A DNA stretch of 64,000 nt from Parabacteroides goldsteinii (GTDB taxonomy: Bacteria; Bacteroidota; Bacteroidia; Bacteroidales; Tannerellaceae), in contig NZ_JADNBB010000002.1 in NCBI RefSeq assembly GCF_015550595.1, positions 186,001-250,000 on the forward strand, given 5' to 3'. A program made the translations under genes and the position numbers. Below, one piece after another: positions 25,001 to 34,011 of the stretch. Each line of letters opens with the position of its first letter. The first letter of the stretch is position 1. The notes under the pieces were generated by a model that did not search any database, was not told where the DNA came from, and saw only the letters and a list, made by a program, of their open reading frames with translations.

Positions 25001-27283
25001 ATGAATAAGATTGTGTGTTTGATTGCGGTATTTCTTTTGTGCGGACAATTGTCTGCCAGGGAATACCATGTATCTGTAAAAGGAAAGGATACGAATGTGG
25101 GTAGTTTGTCGGCCCCGTTGCGGACCATCCAAGCGGCTGCCGACAATGCGATGCCGGGGGATGTGATAACTGTACATGAAGGTGTTTACTGGGAACGGGT
25201 CGTCCCACCCCGAGGGGGCGAGTCGGACGGGAAACGGATTGTTTATCAGTCAGCTGAGGGTGAGCAGGTCGTTATCACCGGCTCGGAACGGGTAAAAGGC
25301 TGGAAAAAGGTGTTGCATAATACCTGGAAACTGACCTTGCCCAATTCATTCTTCGGAGAGAGCAATCCTTTCGATGAACAGATTTATGGTAGCTGGTATC
25401 GGGGTAAAGGCAGACCCAATCATACCGGGATGGTGTTACACGACGGTAAACGTATCCGCGAAGCGTTCTCGTTGGATGAAGTGCTAAAACCGCTTGATGG
25501 CAAACAACCGTATTGGTATGCCGAAGCCGATGGCAACGGTGGCCCGGTGTTGATGAACTTCGAATGGGTACAACCGATGGGAGGGGAACGTAAAACCTCT
25601 ATCTCTGCTTCTGTAAAAGGAGGGGATGCGGCTATCTGTATCGCTATTGTCAACCGCTGGCCTTTCGGTTATCTGGAAGACGGTTCTGAGATGTATTTCG
25701 ACCAGGTGGATTTCGGAAAGGGAACGGATACATTGCTCTTCCAAGCTGCCACCCTGGCGAAAGGCGGGTTGGTGGAATTACATGTGGATTCGCCGGCCGG
25801 TGAATGTTTGGGTACGGCGCAGGTGACGAATACGGGCGACTGGGAGAAGTTTGCTGAATTTCGTTTACCGATGAAACGCTCATTGGAGGGAAAGCATAAT
25901 TTATGCCTCGTTGTCCGTGCTCCGGAAATGCCGGAAGACGGGAAGACGACCATTTGGGCACAGTTCCCGGCGGGCGTGAATCCCAATCGTTCGGATGTGC
26001 AGGTTGCGGTGCGGCCGCAAGTCTTTTATCCGGACAGGACAGGGATAGACTATATCACCGTCCGCGGATTTATCCTGGAGAATACCGCCACCAACTGGGC
26101 TCCTCCCTCTGCCGAACAACCCGGTCTGATCGGCCCGCGATGGGCTAAAGGGTGGGTGATCGAAAATAACATCATCCGCAACTCCCGTTGTACCGGTATC
26201 TCATTGGGCAGGCCGACTTATGGCCATTCCCACCATTACCGCTTCCTGCCTCCGCGCATTTATCCGGAAGCGGACGGAGGACAGACCGAACAGCAGTTGC
26301 TGGACTATTTCAAAAGTGCTTCCTGGGATAAAGAGGATGCCGGGTTCCATGTCATACGCAACAACCATATCTACGATTGCGGACAAGCGGGTATCGTGGG
26401 ATGTAGCGGTGGCGCATTCAGTGTGATTGAGGGCAATGAGATTCACGATATTTGTGTGGACGAGACTTTCGAAGGCGATGAGATGGCGGGTATCAAGCTG
26501 CACTTTGCCGTAGATGCCATCATCAGAGACAACCATATCTATAACTCCATACGTGGTTTGTGGCTCGACTGGGGCTCGCAGGGTATGCAGGTGACGGGCA
26601 ATTTGTTTCACGACAATAATGTACTGGAGGATATATTCGTAGAGGTTTGCCACGGTCCGATATTGGTGGCTAACAATATCCTGTTGTCAGGGACTTCGTT
26701 GAATTTGTCACAGGGTATCGCCAGTGTACACAATCTGGTGACGGGCAAGGTGTCTGCCGGTATGGACCGTTGTGCCGGTGGTCGTTATTCCTTCTTTTAT
26801 GAACCACATGGTACGGTTTCGATCGGCAATGTCCGTAACATGGGAGGTGACTTGCAATGGGTCAACAACCATTTTGCCCGGAAGGCTTCTTTGGGTAACT
26901 GGGACGAATGCCTGCTGCCCATCCGTTACAAAGGCAACCTGTTTACTGACGGGGCGCATCCCGACAAGCATGAAAAAGATTTTGTGGATGCTTCCGGCTT
27001 TGATTCTGCTATCCGGTTGGAACAACGTGCCGACGGGTGGTATTTGAAGATGGATGTACCCCGGGAAGGAATCACAAATACGCAATGCCGGTTGGTGGCT
27101 ACCGAAACATTGGATAAAGCAATCATCCCCCAACAGGCGTTTACGAACCCGGATGATAGCCCAGTTGTCATTGACAAGGACTATTTGGGAAACAAACGGA
27201 ATGCCGTGCATCCTTGTCCGGGACCGATAGAGGTGAAAAAAGGTGGTGTACAAGAATGGAAGGTATGGCCGAAGAACATTTGA
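25001..27283 (+). CDS. GH120-family beta-xylosidase with an internal CBM6-like insertion
   Basis: 760 residues, signal peptide MNKIVCLIAVFLLCGQLSA. The protein is a right-handed parallel beta-helix (repeats such as HVIRNNHIYDCGQAGIVG, EGNEIHDI, IIRDNHIYNS) opening with the DUF1565-like EYHVSVKGKDTNVGSLSAPL. The two carboxylates known as nucleophile and acid/base in GH120 XylC are conserved: D523 in GLWLDWGSQG and E548 in IFVEVCHGP. Compared with the paralogue at 39397, about 135 residues (about 180-314) are inserted within the AEVD...TTIWAQF segment; the insert reads like a CBM6-type beta-sandwich (VELHVDSPAGECLGTAQV, HNLCLVVRAP). It releases xylose from the non-reducing end of oligosaccharides, probably in the periplasm. 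First gene of enzyme operon 1. Confidence 0.82.
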   Translation: MNKIVCLIAVFLLCGQLSAREYHVSVKGKDTNVGSLSAPLRTIQAAADNAMPGDVITVHEGVYWERVVPPRGGESDGKRIVYQSAEGEQVVITGSERVKGWKKVLHNTWKLTLPNSFFGESNPFDEQIYGSWYRGKGRPNHTGMVLHDGKRIREAFSLDEVLKPLDGKQPYWYAEADGNGGPVLMNFEWVQPMGGERKTSISASVKGGDAAICIAIVNRWPFGYLEDGSEMYFDQVDFGKGTDTLLFQAATLAKGGLVELHVDSPAGECLGTAQVTNTGDWEKFAEFRLPMKRSLEGKHNLCLVVRAPEMPEDGKTTIWAQFPAGVNPNRSDVQVAVRPQVFYPDRTGIDYITVRGFILENTATNWAPPSAEQPGLIGPRWAKGWVIENNIIRNSRCTGISLGRPTYGHSHHYRFLPPRIYPEADGGQTEQQLLDYFKSASWDKEDAGFHVIRNNHIYDCGQAGIVGCSGGAFSVIEGNEIHDICVDETFEGDEMAGIKLHFAVDAIIRDNHIYNSIRGLWLDWGSQGMQVTGNLFHDNNVLEDIFVEVCHGPILVANNILLSGTSLNLSQGIASVHNLVTGKVSAGMDRCAGGRYSFFYEPHGTVSIGNVRNMGGDLQWVNNHFARKASLGNWDECLLPIRYKGNLFTDGAHPDKHEKDFVDASGFDSAIRLEQRADGWYLKMDVPREGITNTQCRLVATETLDKAIIPQQAFTNPDDSPVVIDKDYLGNKRNAVHPCPGPIEVKKGGVQEWKVWPKNI

Positions 27284-27296
27284 ATAAAATATAAAT

Positions 27297-29546
27297 ATGA
27301 AATACAAACTGTTAGTATTAGCTCTCGGTGCTATTGTTTCCGTCCAAACAGGAGCGGAAAACCGGAAGTCATGGTTGCCCGATGGACAGCCCGCTGCAAA
27401 CAACATCCGTTTGTTGGAGTGTACATACGATAAAGCACTCTTGAAACAGTGCGAAGAAATTACACCGGCCTCTTCCGATTGGGAGGTGAGTGTGACAGGT
27501 GATTTGGATGGACATGCATCTCCGTATGGAACGGAATATGTCTATGAATACACATTCAAGGCGAAACGGGCCTTGCAGTCGGCAGGGGTAGCAGTTGCTT
27601 TCGACCGTTATAACTGGAGCAGCGACAATTACGTAATGATTCCTTCAGTTGTATATAATGGTAATAGGCAACGAATAGTAAACCGTCAGTATGCAACAGG
27701 GTTGGACGAGACGGATTACAGAAGACCGGATTTGGCATTGACATCCAACCCGATTCCTCAATTGTCGCCAGAGTTTGGTGCGACGTCCCGGTTGGAAGTG
27801 CTTGTAAATAATGCAGCTACTCCGGCTATTGCTTGGTTGGAACGTGCTCAGCAGAAGGGGTATGTTTTATTAACCGATCAGGGAATAGAACAGAATGGCA
27901 CGATTTACGACCATGCTTTAATTGTAGAAGAAAGTCCCGATCGTTCTCTGGCTTCGCTGGTGGTCAGTGCACCCGGAGTACGTGAAAAAAGGCTGGAGTT
28001 TATCGGTTTCAGTGAGAGTCGTGACCGTGGCCTCTCTTTCCCAAAAGGGGAAGAGGTGAAAATACGGGTCCGCTTGTTTGCTTTCGATGCACCGGCTGTG
28101 CCTGCCGTGCTGGACCGTTTCCATAAGGTGCGTAAATTACAAACCGGAGAGAATCATCCGCGTAACCTGAAACCGGCCAGCGAGGTGATGCGTTTGATGA
28201 CCTCCAATATTGACCGCCGCTATATGAAATGTGACGATTGGGAGTTTTATCGTCCGGAAAATGCCGATTGGATCTCTTTCGGATGGATCGGGGGGATGAT
28301 GAATACTTATCCCATGTTGGCATTGGGCGACGAGGAGCATTTGCAGAAAGTGAAGAACACGTTTGACTTCGGGTTGAAAGGTCAGGGAAAAGCTGGGTAT
28401 TTCCATGATTTGTTAAACTCGGACGGTAAGGTCTTGGGAGGATTAAGGGATAAGCCGGAGGTCTCTTTGGTTCGTAAGAATGCAGATATGTTGTACTGGA
28501 TGGTGAAACAGTTCATGTTGTTGAAAGCGCAGGATAAAGCCGACGCAATCAATCCGGAGTGGGAGAATAGTATCATGCGATTGGCAGATGCTTTCGTGAA
28601 TACCTGGAATAAATGTGGCGAACTGGGAAATTATATCAATGTGGAAACCGGTGACATCGAAGTCTATAATTCGACTAGCGGTGCCATGGCCGTGGCGGGT
28701 CTGGCATTGGCATCGCAATATTACGATAAACCGGAGTATCTGGTTGTTGCCGAACAGATTGGGAATGTTTATTATAAAGAGTTTTCACGGATTGGTTTTA
28801 CTTCCGGAGGTTGTGGGGATATCCTTCAGAATGCCGACTCGGAAACTTCTGTCGCTTTTCTGACCTCATGCAATTTATTGTATGAACTGACCCGTAAAAC
28901 TGTTTGGTTGAAAAGGGCGCAGGATGTTGCCGATTTATGTTCAACGTGGGTAATTTCTTACGACTATGTGTTGCCTAAGGAGACTGAATTGGCCAAAGTG
29001 GATGGTCGTCTGACCGGTGCCGTATGGGCCAGTACGCAGAATAAGCACAGTGCACCGGGCTTTTGTACCTCTTCGGCAGATGCGTTGTTCCGTCTGTTCC
29101 GTGCGACAAGTGATTTACGTTATGCGGACTTGATGCATGATGTATGGCATGGATATGTGGAAGGAATCACTCCGAACGGTTTTATTTGTGAACGTCTGGG
29201 CTTTTGTGATGTGGAACTCAGAGGTACTCGTCTAAATGGAGACGGAGGCAATGGTTGGACTGAGTTGAACGGTTGTATGATGGCCATGGAGTTGCCGGGT
29301 ATCTACATCCGTCCGGAGAAGAATCTCTTTTATGCCTTCGACCATGTCGATGTCAAGCTCATCAAAGGCAACGACCGGGAGATGGTATTGTCGATCACTA
29401 ATACCACTCCTTTTGACGCCGAAATATCCGTTTTAAGTGAGAGCGAAGCCGAAGCAACTCAACCTTTGTCCAGCGTCTCTTTTGTAAACTGGAAGAAGAT
29501 AAAGGTAAAAGCGGGTAAGATGATAGAGTATCGTGTAAAAAAATAA
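27297..29546 (+). CDS. Secreted six-hairpin-toroid-like protein, duplicated family of unknown activity (copy 1)
   Basis: 749 residues, signal peptide to about residue 20 (VQTGAE). I cannot assign a glycoside hydrolase or lyase family. The first about 270 residues look beta-sandwich-like (AGVAVAFDRYNWSSDNYVMI, QRIVNRQYATGLDETDY, SNPIPQLSPEFG). Residues about 290-660 are helix-rich with the spacing of an (alpha/alpha)6 toroid and conserved aromatic/acidic motifs (DWISFGWIGGMMNTYPML, GDILQNADSETSVAF, TGAVWASTQNKHSAPGF). A small beta domain ends the protein. A paralogue lies at 45432 in the same locus, and both sit beside GH120 and GH43 genes, which suggests an exo-acting hydrolase or lyase on the same glycan (inference). 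Spacing to neighbours is 13 and 10 bases. Confidence 0.8.
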   Translation: MKYKLLVLALGAIVSVQTGAENRKSWLPDGQPAANNIRLLECTYDKALLKQCEEITPASSDWEVSVTGDLDGHASPYGTEYVYEYTFKAKRALQSAGVAVAFDRYNWSSDNYVMIPSVVYNGNRQRIVNRQYATGLDETDYRRPDLALTSNPIPQLSPEFGATSRLEVLVNNAATPAIAWLERAQQKGYVLLTDQGIEQNGTIYDHALIVEESPDRSLASLVVSAPGVREKRLEFIGFSESRDRGLSFPKGEEVKIRVRLFAFDAPAVPAVLDRFHKVRKLQTGENHPRNLKPASEVMRLMTSNIDRRYMKCDDWEFYRPENADWISFGWIGGMMNTYPMLALGDEEHLQKVKNTFDFGLKGQGKAGYFHDLLNSDGKVLGGLRDKPEVSLVRKNADMLYWMVKQFMLLKAQDKADAINPEWENSIMRLADAFVNTWNKCGELGNYINVETGDIEVYNSTSGAMAVAGLALASQYYDKPEYLVVAEQIGNVYYKEFSRIGFTSGGCGDILQNADSETSVAFLTSCNLLYELTRKTVWLKRAQDVADLCSTWVISYDYVLPKETELAKVDGRLTGAVWASTQNKHSAPGFCTSSADALFRLFRATSDLRYADLMHDVWHGYVEGITPNGFICERLGFCDVELRGTRLNGDGGNGWTELNGCMMAMELPGIYIRPEKNLFYAFDHVDVKLIKGNDREMVLSITNTTPFDAEISVLSESEAEATQPLSSVSFVNWKKIKVKAGKMIEYRVKK

Positions 29547-29556
29547 TAAGATATAT

Positions 29557-31140
29557 ATGAGTTTGAAGTTATGTTTAGCCATCACTTTGTCGTTGATGGC
29601 AAGTTATGTTGCAGAAGCGCAACAAGTCTGGACTCCGGATAACGTAGACGGAACGTTTACGAATCCGATCATGTGGGGCGATTGGCCCGATCCGGATGTC
29701 GTTCGGGTGGACGATAAGTTTTATTTTGTATCGACCAGTATGAATTATGTGCCCGGTTGCCCGATTGCGGTGTCGAAAGATTTGGTGAACTGGGAAATGG
29801 CAGGATATGCCTTGGAACGGTATGATGAAGACCCGCGCTTTGATATGCAAGGCGGTACGATGTATATGAATGGTTCTTGGGCGGCTACCATCCGCCATCA
29901 TAACGATAAGTTTTACGTCGGTTTCTGTACGCCCAAAGGATGGGGAAATAAAGAAGGGCATTTCTCGATCTGTATAGCCGATAAGGTGGAAGGCCCTTGG
30001 GAACGGACGATATTCCCGGAGTACTTGTATGATCCGGGGCTGTTTTTCGATGATGACGGAAAGGTGTATGTGGTACATGGACAACACAAGTTGTTTATTA
30101 CCGAATTGAATGCCGATGTGAAGTCGGTTAAAGGGAAGCCGGTACAGATCTGGGAGAAAGGATTTAAGGATAGCAGGACTTGGGGACCGAATTTTGGAAT
30201 GGAAGGCTCTCATATGTACAAAATAAATGGTATGTATTATATCACTTGTCCGGCAGGAGGTACGGAAGGTTGGCAGGTCTGTCTTCGTTCGAAAAATATT
30301 TACGGTCCTTACGAACATAAGGTGATTGTGGAAGATGCGACATCTTATCCGCCGAACGGATTACACCAAGGGGGAATGGTGCAGCTGGAGAATGGTGACT
30401 GGTGGTTCATCATTATGCAAGACCGCGGTCCCATTGGGCGTGTGCCTCATTTGTTGCCGGTGAAGTGGATTGATGGATGGCCGATGCTAGGGACAGAAGG
30501 GAAAGATGTAATTACCTATCAGAAACCGGAAGTAGGAAAGAAACAACAACGACTGACGGCTCCGGCTACTTCGGATGAATTCACTGGGAAGAAGCTGGGC
30601 CTGCAATGGCAGTGGAACCATAATCCGGATAATGCGAATTGGTCGCTTACTGAGCGCAAAGGTTATATGCGCTTAAAAGCGTTGCCGGCAGATAACTTGA
30701 AAGTGGCTCGTAATACGTTGACACAACGGGTACAGGGACCATCGTCGGAAGGTTCGGTGGAGCTTGATTTGACAGGCTTGAAAGATGGCAATGTGGCCGG
30801 ATTGGGTATTTTCCAGTTGCCATACGCTTACGTGGCTGTTGTACAAGAGGGAATGCAACGTAAAATTGTCATGAGTAATCAGGATAAAGTGGTAGAGTCG
30901 GTCGATTTGAATCAAGCAGATAAAATTCGATTTCGTGCACGGGTGATGGATAAGGATTTTACGGCTCGTTTTTATTACAGCCTGGACGGGAAAACTTATT
31001 ATCCGATTGGTGACGAATTGAAAATGGGGTTAGGTTTCCCTTGGACAGGAAACCGCTTTGCGTTGTTTAACTTTACGACGAAAGAGGGCGGACAAGGAGG
31101 ATATGCCGATTTTAACTGGTTCCATTTTACTAATAAATAG
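29557..31140 (+). CDS. GH43-family beta-xylosidase / alpha-L-arabinofuranosidase with C-terminal beta-sandwich
   Basis: 527 residues, signal peptide ending VAEAQ. Five-bladed propeller with the GH43 triad: general base D45 in WPDPDVVRV, the pKa-modulating Asp in LYDPGLFFDDDGKVYVVHG, and the acid Glu in FGMEGSHMYK. The C-terminal part (from about residue 325, DEFTGKKLGLQWQWNHNPD) is the beta-sandwich typical of longer GH43 xylosidases such as subfamily 12 or similar; the subfamily call is from memory. The protein is periplasmic or secreted. It ends in TAG (31138-31140), which matters for the in-frame TAG codons elsewhere in the window. Confidence 0.9.
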   Translation: MSLKLCLAITLSLMASYVAEAQQVWTPDNVDGTFTNPIMWGDWPDPDVVRVDDKFYFVSTSMNYVPGCPIAVSKDLVNWEMAGYALERYDEDPRFDMQGGTMYMNGSWAATIRHHNDKFYVGFCTPKGWGNKEGHFSICIADKVEGPWERTIFPEYLYDPGLFFDDDGKVYVVHGQHKLFITELNADVKSVKGKPVQIWEKGFKDSRTWGPNFGMEGSHMYKINGMYYITCPAGGTEGWQVCLRSKNIYGPYEHKVIVEDATSYPPNGLHQGGMVQLENGDWWFIIMQDRGPIGRVPHLLPVKWIDGWPMLGTEGKDVITYQKPEVGKKQQRLTAPATSDEFTGKKLGLQWQWNHNPDNANWSLTERKGYMRLKALPADNLKVARNTLTQRVQGPSSEGSVELDLTGLKDGNVAGLGIFQLPYAYVAVVQEGMQRKIVMSNQDKVVESVDLNQADKIRFRARVMDKDFTARFYYSLDGKTYYPIGDELKMGLGFPWTGNRFALFNFTTKEGGQGGYADFNWFHFTNK

Positions 31141-31226
31141 AAACTCTATATGGTATTAGTAAATAATATTTTAGACTATGGGAAAAATAGTTCTCAATGG
31201 ATAATTTATGAATTAAAATAATAATA

Positions 31227-33491
31227 ATGAAGAAGAATTTAGTATCATTGGCTGCAATGGCCTTATTGTTGTCTGCTTGCGGAACGGGAGAATCCCGTTC
31301 ATTCAAAACAGACCGTTTCGGTATCGATGTGGATAACCGGGGATATATCACCGGTATGTGGAACTTGACACGCGAAAGTCGTAATTTCAGTCCGGCGGAC
31401 CAACCGTCGCCCCTGTTGTCTCTTTATGACGAAGACCTGAAATGTTATTATTATCCGCAGAAGGCTCATTACAGCGGAGGCAAGTATCGGTTGGAATACG
31501 AGAACGGCTCTGTGGCAACGGTTGCTTTGGATGAGAAGACAAAATACTTCAAACTGAAGTTGGAAAGTCTGGAACCTCGTAATGGAATCGACGGTATACA
31601 GTGGGGTAATTACTATACGAATATTACCAATTTGCTAGGTGAAATGATTGGAGTGGCGCGTGATACGTCGGCGGCAGTAGGTTATGCCATCGGCGCATTG
31701 GCATTGGACGATAATACGATTGGAGGAGAATCGCGTTATACTTCCGAAACAGGTCCTTCGGGGTATATCGCCCACACGCCTGATCCTGTAAATCATCCAC
31801 TGCCGCTTACCTTGCATGAGGGGCAACAGTTTACGATGGGGGGCGATGGTATCAATGATGTGGCTTTTTATAACCGGAAGGAACCGTACTTCCGTATTTT
31901 ATATGGGACAACGGCTTTTGTCGATTGCAACGGACGAATCAATATCCGGTATCATTCGCGTGACCGCCGGAAAGGTAAGATGATCTATTCTCCGGAGGGT
32001 AATCCTATCTTCCAAAACAATGAACCTAACCACATGATGCGTCAGGATGTGCCCGGAGTGGACTTCATCGGCTCGTCCATCGCTTTGTGGGGTAGCCCCG
32101 ACAGTACGGCTTTGATGGAAGTTATTCAGGATATCGTGTTGAATGAAGGATTGCCTTATCCTACTTTCCAGGGTAAGTGGGTAAAAGATCCTACTAACTT
32201 CATGCCGGATATATGTACCTACGGCGGACTGATGGATAGTGTCGCTTCGTATGCCAAACAGATGGGATTGAAAGTGATTCATACGTACGACCAGCCTTTC
32301 TTGCATGCCGATAGGGGGAATGGCGGTTTCATCGACGGACCGAACCATGAAAAGAAACGGTATCATTTTACGGACAAGGATTTGTCAACCCGTGAGTATG
32401 CCGATCTTTTGGCGAAGGATGGTTTGATTCTGGGACGTACCTCCATATCCAACTCCATGGCACCTGGTACCAAGGATTGCAGCCCGGTCCCATCGGACAG
32501 TATCTGTATCTTGCATCGTCGTTTCTTGACGGCCGACTTGAATGAAACTGACACGCTGGTTTATATCGATGATCCGACTCATCTGGAAGAGATCGCTTGT
32601 TGGGAGGGGAATAGTAAGGAATTGAACATGGTGAAGATCGGTAAGGAGTTGATTCACTATTTAGGCGTAACCAAAGAGAAACCGTATCGCTTGATGAAAG
32701 TGACACGCGGTTATTGGGGAACTGAGGCTGTAGCCCATGCCAAAGGCAATGCTGTAGATAAACTTCAACCGGCTGTGGGAGGAGCATACGCAGGATTGAT
32801 CCCGAACCTGGAATTGCAGGACGAGTTGGCGCGTCATTATGCTGATATATGCAAGAATAGCGGACTTGGTATGTTCGATTACGATGGACAAGAGTTTTAT
32901 TTCCATACAGGATTCGGCTCTTATTCCGTGAAACGTTTCTTCCGGAATATGTTTGCACAAGCAAAAGATTATGGTTTGCCGGATATCCGTTTTACGGGAG
33001 CAACCCTGTCGGAAGGTTCCTGGCATTACCAGAGTATTTGGAATGTGGGAGGTGGTTTGAATATTTATGATGTAAAGAAACGTGTATGGGGTAGTACGAC
33101 CAGCCAGGGGAAAGACCTGCGCGATGTTACTTATGCCAACTTCTTCCCGTCGTCATTTGGAGGTAATTTCCCTATCACGGAGAAATCTACTGTAGAAGAT
33201 TTTGAACATATCGAGGCTACGGCTGTCGGTTATGGTTGTACATACGCGTTCAAGATAGGTCAGAAAGACGTGGAAAGTTGTCCGCAAAAGTATGCCATCT
33301 TTAACGTCATCCGTACTTGGGAGGAAGCTCGTCGTGCCGACGCTTTCCCTACTTACATCAAAAAGATGTTGCAAAACCCGGCACTCAGCTGGCGTTTGGA
33401 AGAAAAGGCAGACAATAGTGGCTGGATACTTTATCAAATGGAGAATGGCGAGAGAGTTCGTTCTTTTGATTTGAGATCATCTCTGAGGTAA
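31227..33491 (+). CDS. TIM-barrel-like lipoprotein, duplicated family of unknown activity (copy 1)
   Basis: 754 residues; lipobox LLSAC with Cys18. No family assignment is possible from reading. An N-terminal beta region (SFKTDRFGIDVDNRGYITGM; LESLEPRNGIDGIQWGNYYT) is followed by a barrel-like region with candidate catalytic carboxylates in IHTYDQPFLHADR, MFDYDGQEFYF (551-556) and ATLSEGSWHYQS (E596), all kept in the paralogue at 47747. Between about 440 and 510 lies an inserted beta module, IDDPTHLEEI...KIGKELIHYLGV...VTRGYWGTEAVAH, whose 'IG.ElI.Y.gv..RG..GT.A..H' pattern is familiar from phage tail and other surface beta domains. It is probably a glycoside hydrolase (GH36/31-like barrel is a guess). 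Last gene of enzyme operon 1; a terminator follows. Confidence 0.75.
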   Translation: MKKNLVSLAAMALLLSACGTGESRSFKTDRFGIDVDNRGYITGMWNLTRESRNFSPADQPSPLLSLYDEDLKCYYYPQKAHYSGGKYRLEYENGSVATVALDEKTKYFKLKLESLEPRNGIDGIQWGNYYTNITNLLGEMIGVARDTSAAVGYAIGALALDDNTIGGESRYTSETGPSGYIAHTPDPVNHPLPLTLHEGQQFTMGGDGINDVAFYNRKEPYFRILYGTTAFVDCNGRINIRYHSRDRRKGKMIYSPEGNPIFQNNEPNHMMRQDVPGVDFIGSSIALWGSPDSTALMEVIQDIVLNEGLPYPTFQGKWVKDPTNFMPDICTYGGLMDSVASYAKQMGLKVIHTYDQPFLHADRGNGGFIDGPNHEKKRYHFTDKDLSTREYADLLAKDGLILGRTSISNSMAPGTKDCSPVPSDSICILHRRFLTADLNETDTLVYIDDPTHLEEIACWEGNSKELNMVKIGKELIHYLGVTKEKPYRLMKVTRGYWGTEAVAHAKGNAVDKLQPAVGGAYAGLIPNLELQDELARHYADICKNSGLGMFDYDGQEFYFHTGFGSYSVKRFFRNMFAQAKDYGLPDIRFTGATLSEGSWHYQSIWNVGGGLNIYDVKKRVWGSTTSQGKDLRDVTYANFFPSSFGGNFPITEKSTVEDFEHIEATAVGYGCTYAFKIGQKDVESCPQKYAIFNVIRTWEEARRADAFPTYIKKMLQNPALSWRLEEKADNSGWILYQMENGERVRSFDLRSSLR

Positions 33492-33581
33492 TTGCGACGA
33501 AGTCCCAGATAATTGAATTTAGCTCCCAGCTGATCGCGAATGACTCCGAGGAAAATTCATTTTCCAGAGTACAATGATTAA

Positions 33582-33636
33582 AAAGGGCTTTTAGAAGAGG
33601 AAAAATCATCTTTTTTTCTTCTAAAAGCCTTTTTTC
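33582..33636 (+). terminator. Intrinsic terminator of enzyme operon 1
   Basis: AGGGCTTTTAGAAGA and TCTTCTAAAAGCCT pair in a long A/T-rich stem followed by a T6 run. Confidence 0.85.
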
Positions 33637-34011
33637 TACAATACTTTTACAACTGACATTTTGTTATTGAAAGATTTGTATCTTGGCTGGTTTTTTTATT
33701 GGTAGCCAGGACTTTCTGTTTCGGATGTTGAAATGACTATTAGTTGCTTATAAAAACAGTCGAAATGATAATCCTTAACTTTTCAACAGTGACCTATTTC
33801 GGTTCATGTTCGATGGTAGATACGTAGAGGACAAAGCAATAGGGGAAAGAATGACAAAAGATATTTTGACAAAGGTAGTATGGAGATTGGATGTTTATCT
33901 CATTTGTGTTTTTTAACTCTTTGGTCTAAATGTTTTAGGTACAAGAAGTGTCTTTAATATAAACGAGTAGTAATAGTTGATTTAAGTCTAATCTGAAAAA
34001 TATAAAAGTCT
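33637..34011. other. Gene-free stretch before enzyme operon 2
   Basis: 375 bases, A/T-rich, with no protein-like frame. A short GGCTGG/CCAGCC-type hairpin lies near 33684-33710. I see no exact TAnnTTTG box; TATTTTG near 33860 is one base short. The promoter for 34012 must be here but is not recognisable, possibly because it depends on the ECF sigma factor. Confidence 0.5.
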
